Positions 10,794 to 19,018 of a DNA stretch of 64,000 nt are shown in pieces. Under the pieces are notes generated by a model. That model did not search any database. It was given only the letters and a program-made list of their open reading frames with translations, and had not been told where the DNA came from. Each line of letters starts with the position of its first letter. Positions within the stretch are counted from its first letter, which is position 1. A program made the position numbers and the translations under genes. This DNA comes from Comamonas antarctica (GTDB lineage Bacteria > Pseudomonadota > Gammaproteobacteria > Burkholderiales > Burkholderiaceae_C): contig NZ_CP054840.1 of NCBI RefSeq assembly GCF_013363755.1, positions 3,876,001-3,940,000 on the forward strand, read 5' to 3'.

Positions 10794-11170
10794 CCCCTGC
10801 GCGCCGCGCCATCCGCGCAGCGGCCCCTGACCCGGCCGGGGAGCGCATTGCAACGCGCCTGCGCCACCTTCAGTTGCGCCGGCATGCGGTCTTCCTGGGC
10901 CTGCCGCGCCTGCCGCGCGCCCCTGCGCTGCGACTCGAGTTCGGCCTTGGCGACTTCTGCCCAGCCATGGGCCTGGCGTTCGCAGGCTTGCTCGGCAGCG
11001 CCGCGCAGATGCTCGCACTTGAGCATGTTTTCCCGGAACTGCATCGAGATGTGCCGTTTGGCGGCCATTTGCTCGGAGGCTGCCGAGCCCAGCGCCAGGC
11101 TGCCCAAGACGAATGCAGAGAGGATGGTGCAGGCACCCAGGAGTGCCTGCATTTTGCGCAAGGTTTGCAT
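10790..11170 (-). CDS. Hypothetical secreted or membrane-tethered protein
   Basis: A 126-residue protein I do not recognise. It has a hydrophobic N-terminal segment (about residues 8-30, ALLGACTILSAFVLGSLALG) that may be a signal peptide or anchor. A charged helical region follows with four cysteines (in KCEHL, QACER, ARCNAL and GRCADG), which could form disulfides in the periplasm. The ATG at 11170 places the hydrophobic segment at the N-terminus. The gene is convergent with marC, and an AT-rich palindromic region lies upstream. Confidence 0.6.
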   Translation of the reverse strand: MQTLRKMQALLGACTILSAFVLGSLALGSAASEQMAAKRHISMQFRENMLKCEHLRGAAEQACERQAHGWAEVAKAELESQRRGARQARQAQEDRMPAQLKVAQARCNALPGRVRGRCADGAARRG

Positions 11171-11252
11171 CGTTGATTCCCTTTTTTCACACCATGCGCC
11201 TGGGCAGGCATGCGCCGCAGCGCCCCCGATTGGCACATCATTAGTTTTTACA

Positions 11253-11272
11253 ATCGAATTTATAATTTCGAT
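11253..11272. promoter_or_regulatory. AT-rich dyad with a TATAAT box
   Basis: ATCGAA (11253-11258) and TTCGAT (11267-11272) form a dyad around TTTATAAT, which holds a perfect -10 hexamer TATAAT at 11261-11266 on the + strand. The surrounding 60 bases are strikingly AT-rich for this genome. The spacer between the secreted-protein gene and the lipoprotein gene (11171-11382) has no convincing ORF. The dyad could be an operator over a promoter; no good -35 is seen. Confidence 0.4.
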
Positions 11273-11382
11273 AGTATTAAAACACTGGGGTGCACTTTAG
11301 GAGAAGCACTTTGCTTCAGGCGTGGGGAAAAGAGACAACACCGCGCAGGAAAAATCCTACGCGAAAAGAGGCAGATGCCGGC

Positions 11383-12045
11383 TCAATAGCCGAGCTGGCG
11401 CAGCCAGGCTTCGAGCGCCGCGATGGTCTGGTCGGTGGCCTGGGTCAGCGCCCGCACGCCGCCGGCCGCATCCGCCGTGGCGGCCGGCTGCTGCGCCACC
11501 AGCGTGGTCTGGCCCAGCAGCACATCGCCCTGCGCCTGGCGATCGATCAGCGTGGCCCGCATGCGCACCCAGCCGACGCTGTCCTGCGCGGAGCGGAACA
11601 TGTGGCTGAACTCCTCGAGCTCGATCTTGAGCACGGCCGGCGTGCGGCCCTGCACCTTGGGTTGGGCCGTGCCATCGCCGCCCAGCAACACCGGGCGCGT
11701 ACGGCCCAGACCGCTGCTCAGGCGCTGCTGCACCAGTTGCGCCGGCGGCAGCGTCCAGCGGGCCAGCTGGTAGGGCCGCACCACCTGGGATTCGGCATAG
11801 GCCAGGCGGTAGAGCACCGCGGTTTCCGAGTCGCGCAGGCCCGGGGCCTCGATCTCGGCCAATGCAATGGCAGGCCGTGGCGCCTCGGCTGCAGCCGCCA
11901 CCTCCGGCGCCGGGCCGAAGTCGTAGCGCACGGGCTGCGCGGGAGGACGCGGCAGCACCGAACAGCCGGCAAGCCACAGGCAGGCGGCGGCGCCGGCCAT
12001 CCACAGTGCCGGGCGGCGCGCGTTCGGGGTGGAAGAAGTGGACAT
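11383..12045 (-). CDS. ABC-type transport auxiliary lipoprotein (PqiC-like)
   Basis: Outer-membrane or periplasmic lipoprotein of 220 residues. The lipobox LAGC places the modified cysteine near residue 28 after a hydrophobic signal. The body fits the ABC_trans_aux/PqiC family: RYDFGPAP, then IALAEIEAPGLRDSETAVLYRLAY and PYQLARWTLPPAQLVQQRL. Such lipoproteins accompany MCE-type lipid transport systems. It is the last gene of a four-gene operon, starting nine bases after the MCE gene. Membrane location and lipidation are inferred from the lipobox. Confidence 0.88.
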   Translation of the reverse strand: MSTSSTPNARRPALWMAGAAACLWLAGCSVLPRPPAQPVRYDFGPAPEVAAAAEAPRPAIALAEIEAPGLRDSETAVLYRLAYAESQVVRPYQLARWTLPPAQLVQQRLSSGLGRTRPVLLGGDGTAQPKVQGRTPAVLKIELEEFSHMFRSAQDSVGWVRMRATLIDRQAQGDVLLGQTTLVAQQPAATADAAGGVRALTQATDQTIAALEAWLRQLGY

Positions 12046-12054
12046 GGCGAATTC

Positions 12055-13032
12055 CTAGGGCTGGGTGGTGGGAGCGGCAAAACCGGGCTCGCCCGGGCCG
12101 GGCACGGCACGGCCGCTGCCGTAGATCACCGATTGCGGGTTGTCGCTGAAGCCGCCGGCGGCGGCGCCGAGCTGGCGCGCGGCGCGCGATACGTCGTCGG
12201 CAGCGCGGCTCACATGCGGCAAGGTGGTGCGGCCCAGGCCGTCGGCCGCACGCACCAGCGACTGGGTGCCCTGCGCAATCTGCTCCAGCGGCCCCTCGGG
12301 GGCGTTGATGCGCTGCACCGTCTGGCCCAGGTCGGCCGCCACTGCGGCGGTGTTCTTGCCAGCCTGGTCCAGCGACTGCAGCGCCTTGCGCGCATCGGCG
12401 GTCAGCGCGGGGAAGTCGGCCAATGCCGGCTCGATGCGCTGCGTGAGCGTGTGCTGCACGCCCGTGCTCAGGTCGCGCACGCCCGCCGCTGCGCCCGAGA
12501 TGTTCTCCAGCATCTCGCTGAAGCGCTTCTGGTTCTCGTCGCCCAGCATGTCGTTGAGGCGGCGCGTGACCTCATCCACACGGCCCAGCAGCGCCGGGCC
12601 CTGGTCGGCCAGCATGCTCAGCGGCGAGGACTTGAGCCACAGCCGCGGCAAGCCGCTCGCGCCCGGCGGCTGCGGCGGCGGGGGTTCGACCGCATCATCG
12701 AGCTGCACATGGGCCAGGCCGGTCACGCCCTGGTAGCCCAGCACCGCAAACGTGGTGGCGGAGATCGGCGCGCCGGTGTCCACGGCAATGCGGATCAGCA
12801 CGTTGCCGCTGGCCTGCGGATCGAAGCCGATGTAGACCACCTTGCCCACCGGCACGCCCTTGTAGCGCACCGCGGCCTGGGGCTGCAGGCCGCCGATGCC
12901 GTCCTTGGTGGTCATCTCGTACTGGTGGTACTGGTTGTGGTCGCGCGTCAGCCACAGCGCGAGGCCGGCCAGCAGGGCCGCCACCAGCACCACGAACAGT
13001 CCCGCGGCCATTGCATGCGACTTGTTTTCCAT
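12055..13032 (-). CDS. mlaD: MCE-domain lipid transport protein (MlaD/PqiB-like)
   Basis: Periplasmic substrate-binding subunit of an MCE lipid transporter, 325 residues. One N-terminal membrane helix (about residues 8-30) is followed by a single MCE domain (about 38-120; GIGGLQPQAAVRYKGVPVGKV...GLAHVQLDD). A long helical region and a low-complexity tail come next. It is longer than E. coli MlaD (183 residues), with a helical C-terminus as in other single-MCE proteins. Its ATG overlaps the stop of the ATPase gene by one base, so translation is coupled. Confidence 0.9.
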   Translation of the reverse strand: MENKSHAMAAGLFVVLVAALLAGLALWLTRDHNQYHQYEMTTKDGIGGLQPQAAVRYKGVPVGKVVYIGFDPQASGNVLIRIAVDTGAPISATTFAVLGYQGVTGLAHVQLDDAVEPPPPQPPGASGLPRLWLKSSPLSMLADQGPALLGRVDEVTRRLNDMLGDENQKRFSEMLENISGAAAGVRDLSTGVQHTLTQRIEPALADFPALTADARKALQSLDQAGKNTAAVAADLGQTVQRINAPEGPLEQIAQGTQSLVRAADGLGRTTLPHVSRAADDVSRAARQLGAAAGGFSDNPQSVIYGSGRAVPGPGEPGFAAPTTQP

Positions 13033-13880
13033 CAGGTTTCTCCCGCGGCCTCGGGGCCGTTGTTCAGGGGCGCCATGGCACGGCGGCCGCGCTCTCCCCG
13101 GAAAAAGGTTTCAATAAAGGGATGGTCATAGGCCGCGACCTCGCGCGGCGTGCCGGTGACCAGCACCTTCTTCTCGGCTAGCACGGCCACGCGCGAGGAC
13201 AGCGCAAACAGCGTGTCGAGGTCATGGGTCACCATGACCAGCGTCAGTCCCAGCGCCGCGTGCAGTTCGCGCAGCAGCGCGCAGAATTCGTCGGAACTCG
13301 TGGGATCGAGCCCGGCCGTGGGCTCGTCGAGCAGCAGCAGCGGCGGATCCATGATCAGCGCGCGCGCCAGCGCCGCGCGCTTGATCATGCCGCCCGAGAG
13401 ATCGGCGGGCATGCGCGTCGCATGCTCGGGCTTGAGGCCCACCATCTGCAGCTTGACCATGGCGGCGTCGTGCACCAGGTCGAGCGGCAGCGTGCCCTGC
13501 TCGCGCAGCGCAAACGCGACGTTGTCCAGCACGTTGAACGCCGAAAACAGCGCGCCATGCTGGAACAGCATGCCGACGCGGCTGGCCGCGCCCTCGCGCC
13601 CCATCTGCGCAGCGGGCCGGCCCAGCACTTCGACCGTGCCCTTGGTCGGCTTGAGCAGCCCGAGCATCTGGCGCAGCAGCACCGTCTTGCCCGTGCCCGA
13701 GCCGCCGACGATGGACAGCATCTCGCCGCGTTCGACCGTCAGGTCCAGGTCCTGGTGCACGGCAAAGGCCTTAGCGCCTTCGCCAAATACGCTCCACAGG
13801 CCTTCGATGCGCACCACGGGCGCTTCCTGCGGCGCGGGCGCGGGCGCCTTGGGGGGAGTCGAGAGATCAACCGCTGTCAT
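13032..13880 (-). CDS. mlaF: ABC transporter ATP-binding protein (MlaF-like)
   Basis: Cytoplasmic ATPase of the lipid transport complex, 282 residues. The Walker A motif is GGSGTGKT (about 59-66), the signature is LSGGM in ADLSGGMIKRAALARAL, Walker B is LLLLDEP, and the switch histidine is in VMVTHD. IEGLWSVFGEGAKAFAVHQDL at the start and LFQHGALFSAFNVLDNVAF match MlaF-type ATPases. It starts four bases after the permease stop and overlaps the MCE gene, in the order permease-ATPase-MCE-lipoprotein. Confidence 0.93.
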   Translation of the reverse strand: MTAVDLSTPPKAPAPAPQEAPVVRIEGLWSVFGEGAKAFAVHQDLDLTVERGEMLSIVGGSGTGKTVLLRQMLGLLKPTKGTVEVLGRPAAQMGREGAASRVGMLFQHGALFSAFNVLDNVAFALREQGTLPLDLVHDAAMVKLQMVGLKPEHATRMPADLSGGMIKRAALARALIMDPPLLLLDEPTAGLDPTSSDEFCALLRELHAALGLTLVMVTHDLDTLFALSSRVAVLAEKKVLVTGTPREVAAYDHPFIETFFRGERGRRAMAPLNNGPEAAGET

Positions 13881-13884
13881 CGTG

Positions 13885-15039
13885 TCAGATCCCTACGTCC
13901 TTGAAAACAATGGCGAATATCGCATCCACGATGATCACCATGGTGATGGCCGACACCACCGAGGCCGTGGTGCCCTGCCCCAGGCTCTGGGTATTGGGTT
14001 CGACGCGCAGCCCCCAGTGGCAGCCGATCAGCGCGATCAGCACGCCGAACACCATGGACTTGCCCATCGCCATCCAGAGGTTGGCCGCTTCGACCGCCGA
14101 AGGCAGCGCCTGGGCGAAATAGGCGGGCGTGACGCCCATCGTCAGGTCGGCCGCCAGCATGCCGCCGGCCAGCGCGGCCAGCGTGGTCCAGAGCGCGACC
14201 AGCGGCATGGCCACCGCCAGCGCCAGCGCGCGCGGCAGCACCAGCCGGAAGCCATGGGCGATGCCCATGACCTGCATGGCATCGAGTTCCTCGTTGACGC
14301 GCATCACGCCGATCTGCGCCGTGATGGCCGAGCCCGTGCGGCCTGCCACCAGGATCGCGGCGAGCAACGGCCCGAGTTCGCGGATCAGCGAAATGCCCAG
14401 GATGTTGACGATGAACGACTCGGCGCCGAACTGGCGCAGCTGCAGTGCCATCAGGAAGGCCAGCACCACGCCGATCAGGAATCCAACCAGTGCCGTGATC
14501 GGCAGCGCCGTCGCGCCCATGCTGTAGAGATGGCCCGAGATATCGCGCCAGGGCCCGCGCTGCGGCTTGCGCAGCAGGCGCCCGAAATCCAGCAGCAGCT
14601 GGCCGATCAGCTCGACCAGTTCCTTGAGATGGCTGCAGCCGGCCAGCACCAGCACGCCGAACCTGTCGATCTGGTCGAACGGGTGCCAGCGCGTGGGCTG
14701 CGGCTTTTCCACCTGGCTCAGCTCGGCGACGCGATCGAGGATTTCGCGCTGCGCCGCGCCCACCTCGCAGCGCTGCGGCCACTGGCCGCCCCAGTGGTTC
14801 CAGAGCACCTGCGCACCGACGTAGTCGAGGCGGCCGATACCGGTGAGGTCCCAGGCGGCGCCGCTGCCGACCGCGTTCAGCTCGCGCTGCAGGCGGCGCC
14901 ACTGCGCGCGTTCGCCAAAGCCCGCAGCCGTCCAGTCGCCCTGGGCGAGGGCGCGTCCGGCCGAGGCGTGGCCGACTGAGGCGCCCCCGGCCGAGGCATC
15001 GGAATCCAGCACGACAGAAGGGTTTGAGGAAGGCGGCAT
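13885..15039 (-). CDS. mlaE: MlaE-type permease with fused N-terminal STAS domain
   Basis: Inner-membrane permease of the lipid transporter. Residues about 30-110 resemble a STAS (MlaB-like) domain (WDLTGIGRLDYVGAQVLW), and residues about 125-384 are the MlaE permease (GRTGSAITAQIGVMRVNEELDAM is its conserved coupling segment). At 384 residues it exceeds stand-alone MlaE (about 260), consistent with an MlaB-MlaE fusion. The start ATG 15039 is the first plausible one downstream of the divergent oxidoreductase promoter. A 15-bp tandem repeat near the 5' end gives an Ala/Gly/Ser-rich linker (about residues 15-29). Confidence 0.9.
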   Translation of the reverse strand: MPPSSNPSVVLDSDASAGGASVGHASAGRALAQGDWTAAGFGERAQWRRLQRELNAVGSGAAWDLTGIGRLDYVGAQVLWNHWGGQWPQRCEVGAAQREILDRVAELSQVEKPQPTRWHPFDQIDRFGVLVLAGCSHLKELVELIGQLLLDFGRLLRKPQRGPWRDISGHLYSMGATALPITALVGFLIGVVLAFLMALQLRQFGAESFIVNILGISLIRELGPLLAAILVAGRTGSAITAQIGVMRVNEELDAMQVMGIAHGFRLVLPRALALAVAMPLVALWTTLAALAGGMLAADLTMGVTPAYFAQALPSAVEAANLWMAMGKSMVFGVLIALIGCHWGLRVEPNTQSLGQGTTASVVSAITMVIIVDAIFAIVFKDVGI

Positions 15040-15291
15040 GAAGGCAGTGGCGGCGTGAAACGACCCGGTCCCGAAGCTCGGGCCGGCATCCAGTTTTGCA
15101 TAGTTGACCGGCCGCTGCGCGCAGGACGCGACCTCGTCCTGCACTCTAGCGCAAGCGACCGCGATGCCACGCAAAAAATGCCAACCCGCAGGCGCACGCC
15201 CGCGCGCTTTCCCTATCGACCGCCGAGCGAGCGGTCCGCACAATGGGTCCAGACCCATCACCCCGCGCGCCGCCGCGCAGCGATCCGCACC

Positions 15292-17025
15292 ATGAGCGAC
15301 ACCACTTTCGACTACATCATCATTGGCGGCGGCACGGCCGGAGCGCTGCTGTGCAACCGGCTGAGCGCCGACCGCAGCAAGCGCGTGCTGCTGATCGAGG
15401 CCGGGCGCAAGGACGACTACCACTGGATCCACATCCCTGTCGGCTATCTCTACTGCATTGGCAATCCGCGCACCGACTGGCTCTACCAGACCGAAGCCGA
15501 AGCCGGCCTCAACGGCCGCAGCCTGCGCTATCCGCGCGGCAAGACGCTGGGCGGGTGCAGCAGCATCAACGGCATGATCTACATGCGCGGCCAGGCGCGC
15601 GACTACGACCAGTGGGCCGACATCACCGGCGACACGGCCTGGCGCTGGGACAACTGCCTGCCGAACTTCATGCGCCACGAGGACCACTGGCGGCTCGACG
15701 CGGGCGGCAATGCCGACGCGCGCTTCAAGGGCCTGCATGGCAACAAGGCCACGGGCAGCACCGGCGAATGGCGCGTCGAGAAGCAGCGCCTGCGCTGGGA
15801 CATCCTCGATGCGTTTTCCCAGGCCGCGCAGCAAGCCGGCATTCCCGCCAGCGACGACTTCAACGGCGGCGACAACGAGGGCGTGGGCTACTTCGAAGTC
15901 AACCAGAAGGCCGGCTGGCGCTGGAACACGGCCAAGGCCTTTCTGCGCCCGGCCTGCTACGGCCGTGCCAACTTCGAGATGTGGACCATGGCCCAGGCCA
16001 CGAAACTGATCGTGGAGACCCAGCCCGACGGCCGCCGGCGCTGCACCGGCGTCGAGGTGGCGACCGGCGACGGCATCGAGACCGTGCATGCCACGGCCGA
16101 AGTGCTGGTCTGCGCGGGCGCGATCAACTCGCCGCAGCTGCTGCAGCTGTCGGGCATCGGCCCGGCGGCGCTGCTGCAAAGGCATGGCATCCCGGTGGTG
16201 CAGGACCTGCCCGGCGTGGGCGCCAACCTGCAGGACCACCTGCAGATCCGCACGGTGTTCAAGGTGCAGGGTGCGCCCACGCTCAACGTGCTGGCCTCCA
16301 GCCTGCTGGGCAAGGCGCGCATCGGCATGGAATATGCGCTCAAGCGCACGGGCCCGATGAGCATGGCGCCCTCGCAGCTCGGCGCCTTCACGCGCAGCCG
16401 CCCCGACCTGCCCCACCCCAACCTCGAATACCACGTGCAGCCGCTGTCGCTCGATGCGTTCGGCGAGCCGCTGCATGCGTTCCCGGCATTCACCGCCAGC
16501 GTCTGCAACCTCAACCCGACAAGCCGCGGCACGGTGCAGATCCGCAGCGCGGATTTCCGCCAGGCCCCGGCCATCGCGCCCAACTATCTCAGCACCGAGG
16601 AGGACCGCCAGGTCGCCGCCGACAGCCTGCGCCTCACGCGGCGCATCGTGGCCCAGCCGGCGCTGGCGCGCTACGCGCCCGAGGAGTTCAAGCCCGGCGT
16701 GCAGTTCCAGACCGACGAGGAGCTCGCGCGCCTGGCGGGCGACATCGCCACCACCATCTTCCATCCCGTGGGCACGACCCGAATGGGGCGCGCCGACGAC
16801 CCGCTGGCAGTGCTGGACAGCCAGTTGCGCGTGCGCGGCATCGACGGCCTGCGCGTGGTCGATGCGGGCGCGATGCCGACCATCACCAGCGGCAACACCA
16901 ACTCGCCGACGCTGATGATGGCCGAGAAGGTCGCCGAATGGATACGCAAGGGCCAGGGCCCGGTCGCGACCTCGGGGGCGCGCCAGGCCAGCGCCGAATT
17001 GCCGCGTGTCCCTGCCGAGGCCTGA
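15292..17025 (+). CDS. GMC-family FAD-dependent oxidoreductase
   Basis: Flavoenzyme of the glucose-methanol-choline oxidoreductase family, 577 residues, probably an alcohol or choline-type dehydrogenase. The N-terminal dinucleotide motif is DYIIIGGGTAGALLCNRLS (about residues 6-24), followed by the GMC signature around GGCSSINGMIYMRGQ. The second signature is GAINSPQLLQLSGIGP, and the C-terminal catalytic region is FHPVGTTRMG...NTNSPTLMMAEKVAE. The ATG at 15292 removes an unsupported upstream extension. It stands alone, divergent from the mla operon with a 252-bp spacer. The substrate is not deducible. Confidence 0.93.
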   Translation: MSDTTFDYIIIGGGTAGALLCNRLSADRSKRVLLIEAGRKDDYHWIHIPVGYLYCIGNPRTDWLYQTEAEAGLNGRSLRYPRGKTLGGCSSINGMIYMRGQARDYDQWADITGDTAWRWDNCLPNFMRHEDHWRLDAGGNADARFKGLHGNKATGSTGEWRVEKQRLRWDILDAFSQAAQQAGIPASDDFNGGDNEGVGYFEVNQKAGWRWNTAKAFLRPACYGRANFEMWTMAQATKLIVETQPDGRRRCTGVEVATGDGIETVHATAEVLVCAGAINSPQLLQLSGIGPAALLQRHGIPVVQDLPGVGANLQDHLQIRTVFKVQGAPTLNVLASSLLGKARIGMEYALKRTGPMSMAPSQLGAFTRSRPDLPHPNLEYHVQPLSLDAFGEPLHAFPAFTASVCNLNPTSRGTVQIRSADFRQAPAIAPNYLSTEEDRQVAADSLRLTRRIVAQPALARYAPEEFKPGVQFQTDEELARLAGDIATTIFHPVGTTRMGRADDPLAVLDSQLRVRGIDGLRVVDAGAMPTITSGNTNSPTLMMAEKVAEWIRKGQGPVATSGARQASAELPRVPAEA

Positions 17026-17102
17026 ACGCTGGACGGCAGCCGGTCACACGCCTGACACAAAGAAACCCTGCCGAATTTCTACGTACTTCGGGAAACCCCC
17101 AA

Positions 17103-17119
17103 TGCACCATGGGGGTGCA
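17103..17119. promoter_or_regulatory. NtrC-like palindrome TGCACCATGGGGGTGCA
   Basis: The dyad TGCACC-N5-GGTGCA matches the known NtrC enhancer consensus (TGCACCA-N4-GGTGCA, as upstream of glnA). A second, tighter copy (GTGCACCTCGGTGCG) lies at 17143-17157, and a third GGTGC dyad lies just before the TauE/SafE start. I find no -24/-12 sigma-54 promoter close by, so NtrC control is a hypothesis. The site could act on the TauE/SafE gene or on a short transcript ending at 17260. Confidence 0.45.
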
Positions 17120-17231
17120 AGCGTTAAAGTCGCTCCACTCAAGTGCACCTCGGTGCGACGAAGAGGGGCCGAGGAGACGACTCGACACACAAATAGACCA
17201 ATTTCAAAAAGCATACAGTGAGATGCCTTCT

Positions 17232-17260
17232 AAAGCGCCGGCCAGTCCGGCGCTTTTTTA
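17232..17260 (+). terminator. Rho-independent terminator
   Basis: The stem AAGCGCCGG (17233-17241) and CCGGCGCTT (17247-17255) encloses a CCAGT loop and is followed by six T residues. It lies 207 bases after the GMC oxidoreductase stop and 53 bases before the TauE/SafE gene. It would end either the oxidoreductase mRNA or a short RNA starting in the spacer. Confidence 0.85.
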
Positions 17261-17312
17261 TTGGCCGTCCCCCGCCGCCCGGCACCGCGGCGGTGCGACA
17301 ATCCCGGTCCAT

Positions 17313-18071
17313 ATGGAATGGCTCTTTGTTTCGCTGGCGTCACTGCTGGCCGGGTTTATCGATGCAATCGTGGGCGGTGGCGGGCTGATCCTGGTGCCGG
17401 CGATCTTCGCGGCGTTTCCGCATGCACCGCCAGCCACGCTGCTGGGCACCAACAAGAGCGCATCCGTCTGGGGCACGGCCATCTCGGCCTGGAAGTACAG
17501 CCGCCGCGTCGACATTCCCTGGGCCGCACTGACCCCGGCCATCGCCATCAGCTTTGCCGGCTCGTTTGCGGGCGCCTGGGCGGTCACGGTCATTTCCTCG
17601 GATTTCCTGCGCAAGCTGCTGCCGGTGATCCTGGTGCTGGTGCTGATCTACACGCTGCTCAAGAAGGACATGGGCCGCCACCATGCGCCGCGCTATGCGG
17701 GCCGCGCGCAGACGCTGATGGCCTGCGCCATCGGCCTGGTGATCGGTTTCTACGACGGCTTCTTCGGCCCGGGCACGGGCAGCTTCTTCGTGTTCCTGTT
17801 CGTGCGCCTGCTGGGCTATGACTTCCTCAACGCCTCGGTGTCGGCCAAGCTGCTGAACATTGCCACCAACCTCGCGGCCATCATGCTGTTTGCGATGAAG
17901 GGCCATGTCTGGTGGCACTTCGCGCTGCCGCTGGCCGCAGCCAACGTGATCGGCAGCCTGCTGGGCACGCACATGGCCCTGCGCCACGGCACGGGCTTCG
18001 TGCGCGGCATCTTCATCCTGGTGGTCAGCGCGCTGATCCTCAAGACCGGCTACGACGCCTTCCTGCGCTGA
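17313..18071 (+). CDS. TauE/SafE family sulfite/organic anion permease
   Basis: Integral membrane protein of 252 residues with about eight hydrophobic segments. The duplicated family motifs are seen: AGFIDAIVGGGGLILVPAIF near the N-terminus and IGFYDGFFGPGTGSFFVFLFV in the middle, plus LLGTNKSASVWGT. TauE/SafE proteins export or import sulfite, sulfoacetate and related anions; the substrate here cannot be told. The ATG at 17313 has no strong ribosome site. It follows a terminator and an NtrC-like palindrome, hinting at nitrogen-status regulation (inference). The next gene begins 146 bases on. Confidence 0.9.
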   Translation: MEWLFVSLASLLAGFIDAIVGGGGLILVPAIFAAFPHAPPATLLGTNKSASVWGTAISAWKYSRRVDIPWAALTPAIAISFAGSFAGAWAVTVISSDFLRKLLPVILVLVLIYTLLKKDMGRHHAPRYAGRAQTLMACAIGLVIGFYDGFFGPGTGSFFVFLFVRLLGYDFLNASVSAKLLNIATNLAAIMLFAMKGHVWWHFALPLAAANVIGSLLGTHMALRHGTGFVRGIFILVVSALILKTGYDAFLR

Positions 18072-18217
18072 CGCCGCGACACCCTGCAAGCAAGTAAGCG
18101 CCTGCATACCTGGCGGATCCTGTCTGGCAAGGCAACTGGGGGTTGGTCTGGTGCGCCGCATGCTGCACGCGTCCCATGATGGCCGCAGGGCCTGTGCCCT
18201 GCCCTCAGGAGATGCGC

Positions 18218-18991
18218 ATGAACATTCTGCAGACCTTTCTTCTTGCGGTGGCGCTGTGCCTGCCCGCAGCCGCACTGCAGGCGCGGACGCTGGAGGCGGT
18301 GCGCAAGGACGGCACGCTGCTGATCGCCACCGAGGGCCAGTATGCGCCGTTCAACTATTTCCAGGGCCAGCAACTCACGGGCTTCGAAGTCGAAGTGGCC
18401 GAACTCGTGGCGCGCAAGATGGGGCTCAAGCCGCAGTGGAAGACGCTGGGCTTCGATGCGCTGCTCACGGGCTTGCAGCAAGACCGCTGGGATGTGGTGA
18501 TTGCCTCGCATGCGATCACCGACGAGCGCGCCCGGGCCGTGAGCTTCGCCGCGCCGCATTACTGCTCGGGCGGCACCATCGTCTCGCTGTCCCCATCGCT
18601 GCGCAGCGCCAGGGATCTCGCGGGCAAGGTCGTCGCAGTGCAGACCGGCACCACCTATGCCGCCGAGGTCGGGCGCCTGCCCGGCGTCAAAGCGGTCAAG
18701 AACTTTCCCGGCGACGCCGATGCGCGCAACGCGCTGGCTTCGCGGCGCGTCGATGCGATGGTCACCGACCGCTTCGTCGCCAAGGAACTGCTGCGCAAGT
18801 CGCCGCAGGCCGGCTTCCATGTCGGCGACCGCGTCACCACCGAGCGCATTGCCGCGGCAGTCGCCCGGGGCAACACGGGCCTGGCTGATGCCTGGTCGCA
18901 GGCGCTGCGGGAAGCGCTGGCCGATGGCAGCTATGCGCAGCTGTCGCAGAAGTACTTCCAGGAAGACGTGCGCTGCCCGGCCCGGCCCTGA
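18218..18991 (+). CDS. Polar amino acid ABC transporter, substrate-binding protein
   Basis: Periplasmic binding protein of family 3, 257 residues. A signal peptide of about 22 residues ends LQARTLE. The body shows [48 protein letters not shown] and [13 protein letters not shown], all typical of amino acid-binding lobes. The ATG at 18218 is chosen because CAGGAG ends six bases before it; the ATG at 18212 would touch the ribosome site. It is the first of three genes (binding protein, permease, ATPase). The ligand (arginine/lysine, glutamine or other) is not assignable. Confidence 0.92.
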   Translation: MNILQTFLLAVALCLPAAALQARTLEAVRKDGTLLIATEGQYAPFNYFQGQQLTGFEVEVAELVARKMGLKPQWKTLGFDALLTGLQQDRWDVVIASHAITDERARAVSFAAPHYCSGGTIVSLSPSLRSARDLAGKVVAVQTGTTYAAEVGRLPGVKAVKNFPGDADARNALASRRVDAMVTDRFVAKELLRKSPQAGFHVGDRVTTERIAAAVARGNTGLADAWSQALREALADGSYAQLSQKYFQEDVRCPARP

Positions 18992-19018
18992 TCCATCGGC
19001 GCGCCAGGCCTTTGCACC

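Noticed and set aside
15040..16764. Upstream extension of the mlaE frame giving a 959-residue protein
   Set aside because: The extra 575 residues are antisense to the GMC oxidoreductase and lack any domain; ATG 15039 is the sensible start.
15243..17312. Upstream extension of the TauE/SafE frame giving 942 residues
   Set aside because: It runs through the oxidoreductase in another frame and across a strong terminator.
18206..18220. Identical GGAGATGCGCATGAA start contexts at 18207 and at the cyclase gene (48149, minus)
   Set aside because: Both are ordinary ribosome site plus double-ATG contexts; the shared string is short and probably coincidental.
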